A stretch of 64,000 bases of DNA from an uncultured Sulfitobacter sp. GTDB lineage: Bacteria; Pseudomonadota; Alphaproteobacteria; Rhodobacterales; Rhodobacteraceae. The stretch lies in contig CAJXSZ010000015.1 in assembly GCA_913060815.1 (NCBI GenBank), positions 1-64,000 on the forward strand, given 5' to 3'. Below, piece by piece: positions 17,845-26,414 of this stretch. Every line of letters begins with the position of its first letter. Position 1 is the first letter of the stretch. Below the pieces are notes generated by a model. That model ran no database searches. It was given only the letters and a program-made list of their open reading frames with translations, and was not told the origin of the DNA. The translations under genes were made by a program, and so were the position numbers.

Positions 17845-19069
17845 CCAACGCTGTCAGTAGCCCTTTGCTCACGCCCAGATACCCAGCCAGCGGATAGAGC
17901 GCATAGCCTGCCAGAGATACGGCATAATAGCTGATGGCGACCACTGACAGCCCCTCTACGGTACGCTGCAAGCGCAGCTGTAGGTCTGCACGCTTGTCCA
18001 TACTCTCAAGGATGGATTGGTTCTGGGCAGAGCGTTCAACATCAACACGTGTCCGCAACAAGTCCGACGCACGCGATGCACGTGCCGACATCCGCTCCAG
18101 ACGACGCTCCATGGAGACAACGGTGCGCATCGCAGGCTCATAGCGGCGTGCCATGAACTCGCCGAACCCCTGCCGCCCCTCGAACCGCGTTTCGCGCAGG
18201 GCCTCGATCCGCTCCCGCACAATCGCCTGATAGGCGGCTGTTCCCGCAAAGCGGAACGAGGTCTGCGCCACTACATTCTCCAACTCGACAGAGACATCCA
18301 GAAGCGCGTTCAGCGTCGCTTCGGGCTTCATCTCCTGTGCGCTCATCTTTGCCATCAGGTCCGAGACCTGATGATCCATCTTGCCCACCTGCCCGCCAAT
18401 CTCGCGCGTCAGCGCAAAGCCGAGCATGGACATGGTTTTATACGTCTCGATCTCCAACAAACGCTGGATGATCCGCCCCACGCGCCGCGATCCGGTACTG
18501 GGAGGTACGAAGGCCGCAAACCGCGTGTGACCCGCAGGATCAATACGGAAATCACTGGCCACAACGGCAGCCCCATCCAGCACATGCGCACAGGCAAGGC
18601 TTTCAGGCACAAACCACTCGCGCAGGCTTTCGAGAATCATATCGGTCTTTTTCGGCATCGGCATAAGGCGCAGCAAACTTGACGTCAGCCTCTGTCCCGG
18701 AGTTTCCTCCAGCCAATGCGCGGGAAAGACGTCAAATTCCGCAGGATCGAACGGGCGATTGCTCAACTCATCACCGAACGCGGTATAGGTCACAAATTCC
18801 GTGTGTTGCTCCCACTTCAAATGGTACTTCCCCATCGCACCAAAGTAATGCGTCGCGTCTTTATCAGGGAGCGGGGCACCATAATGATTGAGCAAGGCCA
18901 CCAGATGCTCCATATCCGCGCCGCGATCGCGATCACGCGCAGCGGCATCTCCTGCCTGCTTGATCGCGAGGAAGGCGACAATTTGCGGTGCCTTGATATT
19001 CGGAAACGGCCGCGCATGCAGCTCCCCCGTCAGCGCATATCGCAACGGATGGTCGGTAATCGGGGCCAT
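17780..19069 (-). CDS. DUF3422 family protein
   Basis: A 429-aa protein with the typical N-terminus of DUF3422 (DHPLRYALTGELHARPFP). A mostly helical cytoplasmic body follows; about residues 285-375 carry heptad-like Leu/Arg/Glu patterns that could form a coiled coil. Two hydrophobic segments near the C-terminus (AISYYAVSLAGYALYPLAGY and LLTALVTLPVVLLVWGAV) would anchor it in the membrane, resembling the layout of magnesium-transporter-like proteins, but no GMN motif is seen. Function is unknown. The last 65 bases overlap the convergent sulfur-transporter gene. Confidence 0.85.
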   Translation of the reverse strand: MAPITDHPLRYALTGELHARPFPNIKAPQIVAFLAIKQAGDAAARDRDRGADMEHLVALLNHYGAPLPDKDATHYFGAMGKYHLKWEQHTEFVTYTAFGDELSNRPFDPAEFDVFPAHWLEETPGQRLTSSLLRLMPMPKKTDMILESLREWFVPESLACAHVLDGAAVVASDFRIDPAGHTRFAAFVPPSTGSRRVGRIIQRLLEIETYKTMSMLGFALTREIGGQVGKMDHQVSDLMAKMSAQEMKPEATLNALLDVSVELENVVAQTSFRFAGTAAYQAIVRERIEALRETRFEGRQGFGEFMARRYEPAMRTVVSMERRLERMSARASRASDLLRTRVDVERSAQNQSILESMDKRADLQLRLQRTVEGLSVVAISYYAVSLAGYALYPLAGYLGVSKGLLTALVTLPVVLLVWGAVRKLRQHLE

Positions 19070-19194
19070 GGGGCGTATCCTTCGGGGCAGTGTTGGATCT
19101 TTGTGGCCTGTACCGGACCACCAATCAACTTAGAATATTTAAGGTCAAAGGCAACTTAGGCGTACGTAGGCATACAATTTCGCCTATCGGAAAG

Positions 19195-19662
19195 TCAGGT
19201 CATCCTCCACACCCGCAGGGCACGGCCTGCAAAGCTCCCACTGCTAAGCGCTACAACAGCAGCGAACACCACTTGGAATAACGTGCCACCGTGGACCTGC
19301 GGTGAGACTGCCTCCAAGAACCCACCCACGAAGTTAGCCCCGAAGACCAACATCATCATGGTCAGGGTGAGGCTCTCCCCTGCGAGGCGCACGCGCGCGT
19401 TGTCCCGCCCCAGTATCCAGCGACCTTGTATGCTGTAGCCGCCATAAACCCCTCCTGCATAAGCAAATGCAAAGATGGCCCAGATCAGCGGCGGTGCCGA
19501 CAGCCCCAGCACAGCGTTAAGCGCGGACAGCCCCAACAGCGGCAACCCGTAGAAAAGACCCACAGGGACGAAACGCTCATGCCGCGCACGCAGCCCGACC
19601 GCGAGGAGGAGTAGAAAGAGAGGCCAGACCCAGAAGGGCGTTTCAGTGATGATAGCGGACAT
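19195..19662 (-). CDS. Hypothetical integral membrane protein
   Basis: A 155-aa protein with about four to five hydrophobic helices (for example FWVWPLFLLLLAVGL and FGANFVGGFLEAV). It resembles the small DUF6622-type membrane proteins, a tentative match. The start at 19662 is chosen for the AGGAA site about 7 bases upstream; the open frame extends 13 codons further. It stands alone between DUF3422 and pntB on the same strand. No function can be assigned. Confidence 0.65.
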   Translation of the reverse strand: MSAIITETPFWVWPLFLLLLAVGLRARHERFVPVGLFYGLPLLGLSALNAVLGLSAPPLIWAIFAFAYAGGVYGGYSIQGRWILGRDNARVRLAGESLTLTMMMLVFGANFVGGFLEAVSPQVHGGTLFQVVFAAVVALSSGSFAGRALRVWRMT

Positions 19663-19802
19663 AGTGCGTTTCCTTGGACTGAAGAAGGGATGCCTGTGCA
19701 AACCATCCCCGCCCCCGCGACGCTACTCAGCATACGCGAAAGCCCCCTTGGATGCGTGAAACCACTCACGCAGCGCGAATGACATAGGGTGGGAAACGCA
19801 AA

Positions 19803-19828
19803 ACGCCCCGCAATTTCCTGCGGGGCGT
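19803..19828 (-). terminator. Terminator-like hairpin downstream of pntB
   Basis: A perfect 10-bp stem (ACGCCCCGCA at 19803-19812, TGCGGGGCGT at 19819-19828) with a 6-base loop, read leftward after pntB and followed by a short TTTT on that strand. It sits 54 bases past the pntB stop and fits the end of the pntAB transcript. Confidence 0.75.
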
Positions 19829-19881
19829 CACTTTGATCATTCACCTGAGGTGGATCAGTCGATCATCGCACCAAAGGTGCA

Positions 19882-21384
19882 TCAATCAATCATCGGGAGC
19901 AGCTTGTCCAAGGACGCCTTGGCATCCCCATAGAACATGCGCGTGTTCTCCTTGAAGAACAGCGGGTTCTCGATACCGGAATAGCCCGTACCCTGACCGC
20001 GCTTGGAGACAAACACCTGCTTGGCCTTCCAGCATTCCAGAACCGGCATACCGGCGATGGGGCTGTTGGGATCGTCCTGCGCCGCAGGGTTCACGATGTC
20101 GTTGGAGCCGATCACGATGGCAACATCCGTCTCGGGGAAATCCTCGTTGATCTCGTCCATCTCCATTACGATATCGTAAGGCACTTTGGCCTCGGCCAGC
20201 AGCACGTTCATGTGACCGGGCAAACGGCCCGCGACGGGGTGAATGGCGAAACGCACATTCTTGCCCTTGGCGCGCAGCTTTTTGACGAGCTCGCTCACCG
20301 TGCCTTGTGCCTGTGCCACCGCCATGCCGTAGCCTGGAATGATGATGACGCTATCCGCTTCATTCAAAGCCGCGGCAACACCTTCTGCCTCGATGGCGAT
20401 CTGCTCGCCCTCGACGGCCATCTGCTCGCCTTTGGCTGCACCACCAAAACCGCCCAAGATCACGCTTACGAAGGAACGGTTCATCGCCTTACACATGATG
20501 TAGCTCAGGATCGCACCAGAGGAGCCGACCAGCGCGCCCACAACGATCAACAGATCATTGCCGAGCGAGAAGCCGATCGCCGCCGCAGCCCAACCTGAAT
20601 ATGAGTTCAGCATGGAGACAACAACTGGCATATCCGCGCCGCCAATGCCCATAATCAGGTGGTAGCCGATGAACAGCGCCAGCAGCGTGAGCAGCACCAA
20701 TGTCCAGCTTCCTGCACCTGACAGATACATGATCGCCAGTAGCAGGGAGGCCGCTGCCGCAGCCGCATTGAGCATGTGACCACCGGGCAATTGGTTTGCA
20801 CCTGTGTCAATGTCGATAGGCAGCATGGACGAGCTACCCGCCAGTTTGGCATATGCGATGACGGAGCCTGTGAAGGTCACAGCACCGATCCAGATACCCA
20901 AGACCAGCTCGACCCGCAGAATGCCGATCTCGACGCTGGATTTCTTGGCGATCAGCTGACCGAAGGTGGAAAGCCCTTCGGACACCTCTTTGGACAGCAC
21001 TGCACCCGTTTCACCCATCACAAGGTCCTGCCCTGCATAGATGTCACCGATGTAGTTGATCATGATATCCGCGTTAAAGCCCACGAATACCGCCGCAAGA
21101 CCCACGAGGCTGTGCATGATAGCCACAAGCTCGGGCATCTGGGTCATCTCGACCTTGGTCGCCAATTGATAACCAACGGCAGCACCGCCGGCGATCAGGA
21201 CCAGCGAAGCAAACCAAAGCCCCGACCCCGGTCCGAACATCGTGGCGATGACCGCGATCGCCATACCGACGATCCCGTACCACACAGCACGCTTGGCGCT
21301 TTCCTGACCCGACAGACCGCCGAGAGACAGGATAAAGAGAATAGCAGCGACCACATAGGCCGCGATTGTGAATGCGTTTTCCAT
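19882..21384 (-). CDS. pntB: NAD(P) transhydrogenase subunit beta
   Basis: PntB (500 aa, expected about 460-500) holds the transmembrane domain II part and the NADP(H)-binding domain III of the proton-translocating transhydrogenase. Hydrophobic helices fill the first 300 residues. Domain III shows [16 protein letters not shown] (the GYG loop of the NADP site), [34 protein letters not shown] and, near the C-terminus, [16 protein letters not shown]. It starts 11 bases after pntA. The enzyme uses the proton gradient to make NADPH from NADH. Confidence 0.97.
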   Translation of the reverse strand: MENAFTIAAYVVAAILFILSLGGLSGQESAKRAVWYGIVGMAIAVIATMFGPGSGLWFASLVLIAGGAAVGYQLATKVEMTQMPELVAIMHSLVGLAAVFVGFNADIMINYIGDIYAGQDLVMGETGAVLSKEVSEGLSTFGQLIAKKSSVEIGILRVELVLGIWIGAVTFTGSVIAYAKLAGSSSMLPIDIDTGANQLPGGHMLNAAAAAASLLLAIMYLSGAGSWTLVLLTLLALFIGYHLIMGIGGADMPVVVSMLNSYSGWAAAAIGFSLGNDLLIVVGALVGSSGAILSYIMCKAMNRSFVSVILGGFGGAAKGEQMAVEGEQIAIEAEGVAAALNEADSVIIIPGYGMAVAQAQGTVSELVKKLRAKGKNVRFAIHPVAGRLPGHMNVLLAEAKVPYDIVMEMDEINEDFPETDVAIVIGSNDIVNPAAQDDPNSPIAGMPVLECWKAKQVFVSKRGQGTGYSGIENPLFFKENTRMFYGDAKASLDKLLPMID

Positions 21385-21395
21385 CTAAGCGCCCC

Positions 21396-22979
21396 TCAGG
21401 ATTTTTGGAACATGGCGAGCATGCGCCGCGTGACAAGGAAGCCGCCAAAGATATTGACGGAAGCCATAAAGATACCCAGCCCCGCAAGGAGGGTGATCAA
21501 CCAACTGCTGGAGCCGACCTGAATCAGCGCCCCCAGAATGATGATCGAGGAGATCGCATTGGTCACCGCCATCAGCGGTGTGTGCAGCGAGTGCGCGACG
21601 TTCCAGATAACTTGGAAGCCGATGAACACGCTCAGCACAAACACGATGAAATGCTGCATAAAGCTCGCTGGCATGCCCGGAATAAGGCCGATGCCAAGGA
21701 TCAATGCACCACCTGCGCCCAACAACATCATCTGGTTCTTGGTCTGCGCCTTGAATGCGGCCACCTCGGCGGCGCGCTTCTCTTCGGGCGTCAGCTCCTT
21801 GGGTGCTGCTGGTTTGTTCTTCTGCTGCGCAATCGCGTTGATCTTGGGCGGTGGCGGCGGGAAGGTCACGGCCTCTGCGTGGGCAATCGTAGCCCCACGG
21901 ATCACGTCGTCTTCCATGTTGTGATCGATCACACCGTCTTTTTCGGGCGTCAAATCGGTCATCAGATGACGAATGTTCGTCGCATAAAGCGTCGAGGCCT
22001 GCGCCCCCATACGGCTTGGGAAGTCAGTGTAGCCGATGATCGTGACGCCATTCTCGGTCACGATCTTCTCGTCCATGACCGTTTGCTTGCAGTTACCACC
22101 CTTCTCGGCGGCCAGATCGACAATCACCGATCCTGCCTTCATCGAGGCAACCATGTCAGCGGTCCACAGCTCGGGCGCTTCGCGGTTGGGGATCAGCGCG
22201 GTACAGATCACGATATCAACCTCGGGGGCCAACTCACGGAACTTCGCCAGCTGCGCCTCGCGAAATTCAGGGGAGGACACAGAGGCATAACCGCCCGTCA
22301 CCGCACCGTCCTGCTGCTCTTCCTCGAAATCGAGATAGACAAACTCGGCACCCATGCTTTCGACCTGCTCGGCCACTTCGGGGCGCACGTCAAAGGCCAG
22401 CGTGATCGCACCGAGGCTTGTGGACGTGCCAATCGCGGCAAGACCCGCAACACCCGCACCAATAACCAGAACCTTGGCAGGCGGAACCTTACCAGCAGCG
22501 GTGATCTGACCCGTAAAGAAACGGCCAAAGTTGTTGCCCGCTTCGATCACCGCACGGTAACCCGCGATGTTCGCCATTGAGCTGAGCGCATCCATTTTCT
22601 GGGCACGCGAAATACGCGGGATCATCTCCATCGCGATGACGGTGGCACCCTTCTTGGCCGCCGCTTCCATCTTCTTCTCATCCGCCACGGGAGAGAAGAA
22701 AGAGATCAGCGTCTGGCCTTCGCGCAGCCGCTTCATCTCTGCGGTGTCGGGCACACGCACTTTTGCGACCACGTCAGCCGCCTTCCACAAGGCCGCAGCA
22801 GTCTTGACCACTTCGACACCCGCCGCCTTATAGGCCGCATCGTCAAAGCCGGACGCATTGCCTGCGCCCGTCTCGATCAGGCACTCATGGCCCAGCTTTT
22901 GCAATTGTGCGGCACTGTCAGGCGTCATCGCCACTCGTCGCTCGCCCTCGAATACCTCTTTAGGTGTCCCGATCTTCAC
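21396..22979 (-). CDS. pntA: NAD(P) transhydrogenase subunit alpha
   Basis: PntA (527 aa) has the NAD(H)-binding domain I (residues about 1-385), with KEVFEGERRVAMTPD at the start and VLVIGAGVAGLAAIGTSTSLGA as the Rossmann motif. A Pro/Lys-rich linker and about four membrane helices follow, so this is the fused E. coli-type alpha subunit, unlike the split PntAA/PntAB of some alphaproteobacteria. The start is a GTG at 22979 with GGGAG about 8 bases upstream. It is the first gene of pntAB, and the 322-base gap upstream carries repeat pairs that could be operators. Confidence 0.97.
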   Translation of the reverse strand: MKIGTPKEVFEGERRVAMTPDSAAQLQKLGHECLIETGAGNASGFDDAAYKAAGVEVVKTAAALWKAADVVAKVRVPDTAEMKRLREGQTLISFFSPVADEKKMEAAAKKGATVIAMEMIPRISRAQKMDALSSMANIAGYRAVIEAGNNFGRFFTGQITAAGKVPPAKVLVIGAGVAGLAAIGTSTSLGAITLAFDVRPEVAEQVESMGAEFVYLDFEEEQQDGAVTGGYASVSSPEFREAQLAKFRELAPEVDIVICTALIPNREAPELWTADMVASMKAGSVIVDLAAEKGGNCKQTVMDEKIVTENGVTIIGYTDFPSRMGAQASTLYATNIRHLMTDLTPEKDGVIDHNMEDDVIRGATIAHAEAVTFPPPPPKINAIAQQKNKPAAPKELTPEEKRAAEVAAFKAQTKNQMMLLGAGGALILGIGLIPGMPASFMQHFIVFVLSVFIGFQVIWNVAHSLHTPLMAVTNAISSIIILGALIQVGSSSWLITLLAGLGIFMASVNIFGGFLVTRRMLAMFQKS

Positions 22980-23301
22980 TCAAAATCTCCCAACAATTCA
23001 TGTTTGGTGCCGAAACTGGCGTGTCGTACTTGATCCGATGACCTAGCGCGGGGCCTCCGGACAAACAAGCGCCGCGCCCGCAAAATGAGCATAATGGTGC
23101 AGCTTTTTACGAGCCTCTGCGCAAAAAATGCGAAATATCCGGAAATGAAACGCGTGCAACATTCTTTCGCGACGCTGTTAGCGCACGCAACATTGCATCG
23201 CGCCGCAAAAAACAGAATCACCCTGCCGTGACGTAAAAACATCCACACCCTAGGCGCAGTGCCAACCGCCCCCTAGGCTCGGAAAAAACAGGGAGAGAGT
23301 T
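22980..23301. promoter_or_regulatory. Divergent pntA / SDR intergenic region with direct repeats
   Basis: No gene is seen here. The region must drive pntAB leftward and the SDR rightward. Two near-identical 20-base blocks with consensus GCAACATT-N3-TCGCG-N-CGC occur at 23156-23175 and 23187-23206, a 31-base period (about three helical turns). An 8-base CCCTAGGC occurs at 23248 and again at 23271. Regulator identity is unknown. The SDR ribosome site is GGGAGAGAG just before 23302. Confidence 0.5.
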
Positions 23302-24054
23302 ATGACACTAGAAAATAAACACGCATTGATCACAGGCGGCGGCACAGGCATCGGGCTGGCCATCGCACACATGCTGGTAGAGCGCGGCGCGCATGTCACC
23401 ATTACCGGCCGTCGTCAGGAGGTGCTCGAGGAAGTCGCCACCAAAGGCATGACAGCAATGGCCATGGACGTGCGCAGCGAAGAAGACGTGATGACCAAGA
23501 TCGCAACCGCCGTGGAGGCGCGCGGCCCTATACAGATTTGCGTGCCCAACGCCGGCATCGCCACAGGCAAAGCCGCGCATAAGACCGACATGGACTTCTG
23601 GCGCGACATGATGGCGACCAACCTTGATGGCGCGTTTCTCACCATCCGCGAAAGCCTGCGCAGCATGCGCGAAACCGATTGGGGCCGCGTCATCGCTGTC
23701 TCTTCCATGGCGGGCCTCAAAGGCTTGCCTGGTGCGGCCTGCTACTCCGCCTCCAAACACGGAATGATCGGTCTGATCCGTTCCCTGTCAGAGGAATACA
23801 TGGGCAAACCCTATACATTCAATTCGCTCTGCCCCGGCTATGTGGATACCCCCATCGTGACCCGCAACACGGCCTCGATCTCCGAGCGCGCAGGCATCTC
23901 CGAGGAGGAAGCACGCAACATGATGGTCAAAGCCAACCGCCACAAACGTCTGATCACCGTAGAAGAAGTCGCCGCAGCCGCCGCATGGCTTGTCGGGCCC
24001 GATTCAGGCTCCGTCAACGGTCAAAGCGTCGAGATCGCAGGCGGCATGATGTAG
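23302..24054 (+). CDS. Short-chain dehydrogenase/reductase
   Basis: A 250-aa classical SDR with the cofactor motif TGGGTGIG, a degenerate NAG (VPNAGIA), catalytic serine in VSSMAG, YSASKHG with Tyr/Lys, and CPGYVDTPIV. The motif TITGRR at the end of the second strand suggests NADP(H) binding. Family resemblance is to 3-hydroxyacyl-CoA/3-hydroxybutyrate-type and 3-oxoacyl-ACP-type reductases, but this does not settle the substrate. It stands alone, divergent from pntA, and stops 2 bases before the end of a convergent gene. Confidence 0.88.
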   Translation: MTLENKHALITGGGTGIGLAIAHMLVERGAHVTITGRRQEVLEEVATKGMTAMAMDVRSEEDVMTKIATAVEARGPIQICVPNAGIATGKAAHKTDMDFWRDMMATNLDGAFLTIRESLRSMRETDWGRVIAVSSMAGLKGLPGAACYSASKHGMIGLIRSLSEEYMGKPYTFNSLCPGYVDTPIVTRNTASISERAGISEEEARNMMVKANRHKRLITVEEVAAAAAWLVGPDSGSVNGQSVEIAGGMM

Positions 24055-24056
24055 GG

Positions 24057-24380
24057 CTAACCCTTCGGTACAAACATCGCATTGGCCGCGGTCACGCCGC
24101 GGTCATATGTGCAGAACGTATCATGCGCATCATCTGTGGTGGTATGAATTTTGATATTTGTGATGACCTCGACCGCGCCCGCATCCAGACAGGCCTGTTG
24201 CGCGTCTTTTACGATCTGCAACACCTGATCGAGTGGTCCTTTGATGGTCGTCTCCATTGCACCGACCTGATAGGGTAGACCCGCATCAGCGACCACTGCA
24301 ATGGCGCGGTCCACAACCTCGAAGTTGTTGCCCTGCCGCACCCGCGGGATGACTTGAAACGCCAGAAAGACGTCGCTCAA
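24057..24380 (-). CDS. Thiamine-binding protein, MTH1187/YkoF-like (DUF77)
   Basis: A 107-aa protein matching the small MTH1187-type family, ferredoxin-like folds that bind thiamine-like ligands: FLAFQVIPRV at the start, AGLPYQVGAMETTIKG in the middle and NIKIHT near the end. The start is taken as a TTG at 24380: its TTGA overlaps the stop of the upstream amidotransferase by 4 bases, and translation from it gives the family N-terminus (M)SDVFLAFQ. A longer TTG at 24422 would run 14 residues into the neighbour. The coupling with a class I glutamine amidotransferase-type hydrolase suggests a shared role, not identified. Confidence 0.75.
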   Translation of the reverse strand: MSDVFLAFQVIPRVRQGNNFEVVDRAIAVVADAGLPYQVGAMETTIKGPLDQVLQIVKDAQQACLDAGAVEVITNIKIHTTTDDAHDTFCTYDRGVTAANAMFVPKG

Positions 24381-25156
24381 ACCGCGCGCGCCATTGTCTG
24401 CGGACGTTTGCCCGCCGCCCAATCCCGCGCCGCATTGCCAAATGCCTCAAACAAGGGCCGCGACACAGGGTCATTGGCCGCGTCATACTCGGGATGCCAC
24501 TGCACGGCGAGCGTGAACCCCGCCGCTCCGTCAATGTAAATCGCTTCAGGTGTGCCATCCTCGGCCCAGCCATCAACAACAACACGCGGTCCCGCGTCCT
24601 TAATACCCTGACCGTGCAGCGTGTTGGTCCGCACTGTCTGCGCCCCCATCACGCCATGGAACACACCACCCTCGGTAAAAGTCACATCATGACGCAGCTC
24701 GAACTTCTCTTCCAGTGTGCCATCGGGCGGCATGCGGTGGTTCATGCGGCCCGGAAGATCACGGATTTCAGGATAAAGCGTGCCACCCATGGCGACGTTC
24801 ACTTCCTGAAAGCCCCGACAAATGCCAAACACAGGCTGCCCCGCTGCTATACAGGCCCGCGTAAGCTCCAGCGCGATGGCATCGCGGGCACGGTCAAAAT
24901 CGCCGTGCGCAGGCGTCTCCACCTCGCCATATTCCTCAGGGTGCACATTGGGCCGTCCGCCCGTCAGCAAAAAGCCGTCACAGGCCTCCATCAGCTCGGC
25001 GACCGACACAAGCGTGGGGCACGATGGCACTAACAGCGGCAAACAATCCGCCACTTCGGCAATCGCCTGAGAGTTCATGGTCCCACCTGCATGCATCGCA
25101 TACTGATCGTTCAACAAGTAACTGTTGCCGATAATCCCGATGATTGGCCGACCCAT
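24377..25156 (-). CDS. Gamma-glutamyl-gamma-aminobutyrate hydrolase family protein (peptidase C26, PuuD-like)
   Basis: A 259-aa class I glutamine amidotransferase-like hydrolase. The nucleophile elbow is GICRG with Cys113, and the His of the triad is in VQWHPEYD near residue 225. The N-terminal GIIGNSYLLNDQYAMHAGG and LTGGRPNVHPEEYG are PuuD-type landmarks. PuuD removes glutamate from gamma-glutamyl-GABA in putrescine breakdown, but no other puu gene is nearby. A GGAG site precedes the ATG. It is translationally coupled to the thiamine-binding gene. Confidence 0.85.
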   Translation of the reverse strand: MGRPIIGIIGNSYLLNDQYAMHAGGTMNSQAIAEVADCLPLLVPSCPTLVSVAELMEACDGFLLTGGRPNVHPEEYGEVETPAHGDFDRARDAIALELTRACIAAGQPVFGICRGFQEVNVAMGGTLYPEIRDLPGRMNHRMPPDGTLEEKFELRHDVTFTEGGVFHGVMGAQTVRTNTLHGQGIKDAGPRVVVDGWAEDGTPEAIYIDGAAGFTLAVQWHPEYDAANDPVSRPLFEAFGNAARDWAAGKRPQTMARAV

Positions 25157-25225
25157 GAAATATCTCCTTAATGGCGTTTCGATGCAGACTACCCCGCACC
25201 GCTCGATGCCTCAAGTCCACACAGA

Positions 25226-25254
25226 CAATAGCCGCCGCTGAGCGGAGGCTATTG
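25226..25254 (-). terminator. Strong hairpin between GlcG-like gene and PuuD-like gene
   Basis: CAATAGCC at 25226-25233 pairs with GGCTATTG at 25247-25254; an inner CCGC/GCGG extends the stem across one mismatch. It lies just past the stop of the leftward GlcG-like gene. There is no clear U-run on either side, so it may be a terminator or an mRNA-end stabiliser. Confidence 0.45.
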
Positions 25255-25262
25255 CCTAATAA

Positions 25263-25688
25263 TCAGACTTCTCCAATGAGATTGGCCGCCTCGATTCCCG
25301 CCATGGCAGCAATCGCATCATTGTCCGAGGTATCACCCGTCACACCAACAGCACCAATCACCACACCCTTGGCGCTCCGCAAGAGAACACCACCAGGCAC
25401 AGGGATTACCTGCCCGCCATACACCCCGTTCACGGCCGCCATGAAATAGGGCTGCTGCTCCGCACGCGCCATCTGCGCCGTGCCCGCCATCCCCAACATC
25501 ACCGCGCCATACGCCTTGCCGTGCGCAATCGCGAAACGCCCTGGCGCGGCCCCGTCCTGACGCTCGAATGCAAGCACATGACCGCCGGCATCCAACACAA
25601 CAACGGACAAAGGCTTAAGCTCCAACTCCGCACCTTTTTCAAACGCCTTACGGATCACCGTCCGCGCTTTTCTCAACGATACACTCAT
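25263..25688 (-). CDS. GlcG/HbpS family heme-binding-like protein
   Basis: A 141-aa protein of the GlcG/HbpS (DUF336) family. It has LSVVVLDAGGHVLAFERQDGA, the KAYGAVMLG segment and the C-terminal GGVLLRSAKGVVIGAVGVTGDTSDND motif. Members bind heme or cobalamin or act beside glycolate and propanediol enzymes; no such neighbour is here. The start at 25688 gives the expected N-terminus and follows AGAGA; the frame stays open upstream without support. Confidence 0.8.
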   Translation of the reverse strand: MSVSLRKARTVIRKAFEKGAELELKPLSVVVLDAGGHVLAFERQDGAAPGRFAIAHGKAYGAVMLGMAGTAQMARAEQQPYFMAAVNGVYGGQVIPVPGGVLLRSAKGVVIGAVGVTGDTSDNDAIAAMAGIEAANLIGEV

Positions 25689-25816
25689 CTCAAAATCTCT
25701 CTGCTGCAGACCGATTTCTTTTGGTCCTAAATATCCCGGGGTGTTCGAGGGGCCGGCCCCTCGGCGCTTTCTACACGCACTCTTCCCAAAATATTGAACC
25801 AAATACAAACGCGTTC

Positions 25817-25957
25817 TTATCGCGCGCGTCTGCACCGCTCCGAGCAATAGCGCACCTCATCCCAAACCTTCGCCCACTTCTTGCGCCACGTAAAAGGCAA
25901 GCCGCAGGTCGCGCAAACCTTCTGGGGCAGATCGGATTTTTTCACATGCTTCGCCAT
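25817..25957 (-). CDS. DUF2256 family small zinc-ribbon-like protein
   Basis: A 46-aa gene. The product starts [15 protein letters not shown] and has two cysteine pairs, Cys15/Cys18 (CATC) and Cys38/Cys42 (CSERC), with the [15 protein letters not shown] segment typical of DUF2256. Four cysteines in this spacing suggest one zinc site. It is short enough to be missed by length-filtered gene calling. Relatives are often found beside cryptochrome/photolyase-like genes or fused to them; none is in the window. Function is unknown. Confidence 0.8.
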   Translation of the reverse strand: MAKHVKKSDLPQKVCATCGLPFTWRKKWAKVWDEVRYCSERCRRAR

Positions 25958-25991
25958 GTATCAGAGCTAGCGCACCCTATTACATAGGAAA

Positions 25992-26013
25992 GGTCGCCCT
26001 ACGAAGGGCGCCC
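25992..26013 (-). terminator. Terminator-like hairpin after the 82-aa membrane protein gene
   Basis: CGCCCT at 25995-26000 pairs with AGGGCG at 26005-26010 around an ACGA loop, extended by GG/CC across one mismatch. Read leftward it is followed by TTTCC. It lies 31 bases past the stop of the gene at 26044-26292. Confidence 0.45.
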
Positions 26014-26043
26014 CAATCTTGAATATCAATTGTGCTTCGCCGT

Positions 26044-26292
26044 TTAATCCGTCGCGGTGGGCGTCGCTGAGCTGTTCGTGCCAGGCTCATAGGTGTCAGT
26101 TGCCGCAGCTGTTGAAGATTCGCCCTCAGCAGTAGCGTTGGACACTGCCGCACCATCACCAGCATTGATTAGGTTATACCCGAGAAGGCCTACCATCATA
26201 AGCGCACCGAATATCAGTGCGAACCTTATGCCAGACAATGCGGGCTTATGTTGTTTCTCTTGTGTTTCGACATTTGTATCTGGTGCAGACAT
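26044..26292 (-). CDS. Small single-pass membrane protein, hypothetical
   Basis: An 82-aa protein with a charged N-terminus, one hydrophobic segment (IRFALIFGALMMVGLLGYNLI, about residues 22-42) and a Ser/Thr/Ala/Glu-rich tail. A GGAGA site 5 bases before the ATG and a hairpin after the stop support a real gene. No family is recognised. By charge the C-terminal tail would lie in the periplasm. Confidence 0.65.
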   Translation of the reverse strand: MSAPDTNVETQEKQHKPALSGIRFALIFGALMMVGLLGYNLINAGDGAAVSNATAEGESSTAAATDTYEPGTNSSATPTATD

Positions 26293-26414
26293 TGTCTTCT
26301 CCTTTTTACGCTGACCGTCCCTTGCGGGAGGCCTGTTGCGGAATTAACGTGCGCTCCAGAGTAAAAGTTCCAAGAATTCGAGCCCACCGACCAAACCCCA
26401 CGCAGGAGCCCCCG

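Noticed and set aside
19868-19880. Short palindrome GCACC-AAA-GGTGC just past pntB
   Set aside because: Five-bp stem only; the stronger hairpin at 19803-19828 explains termination better.
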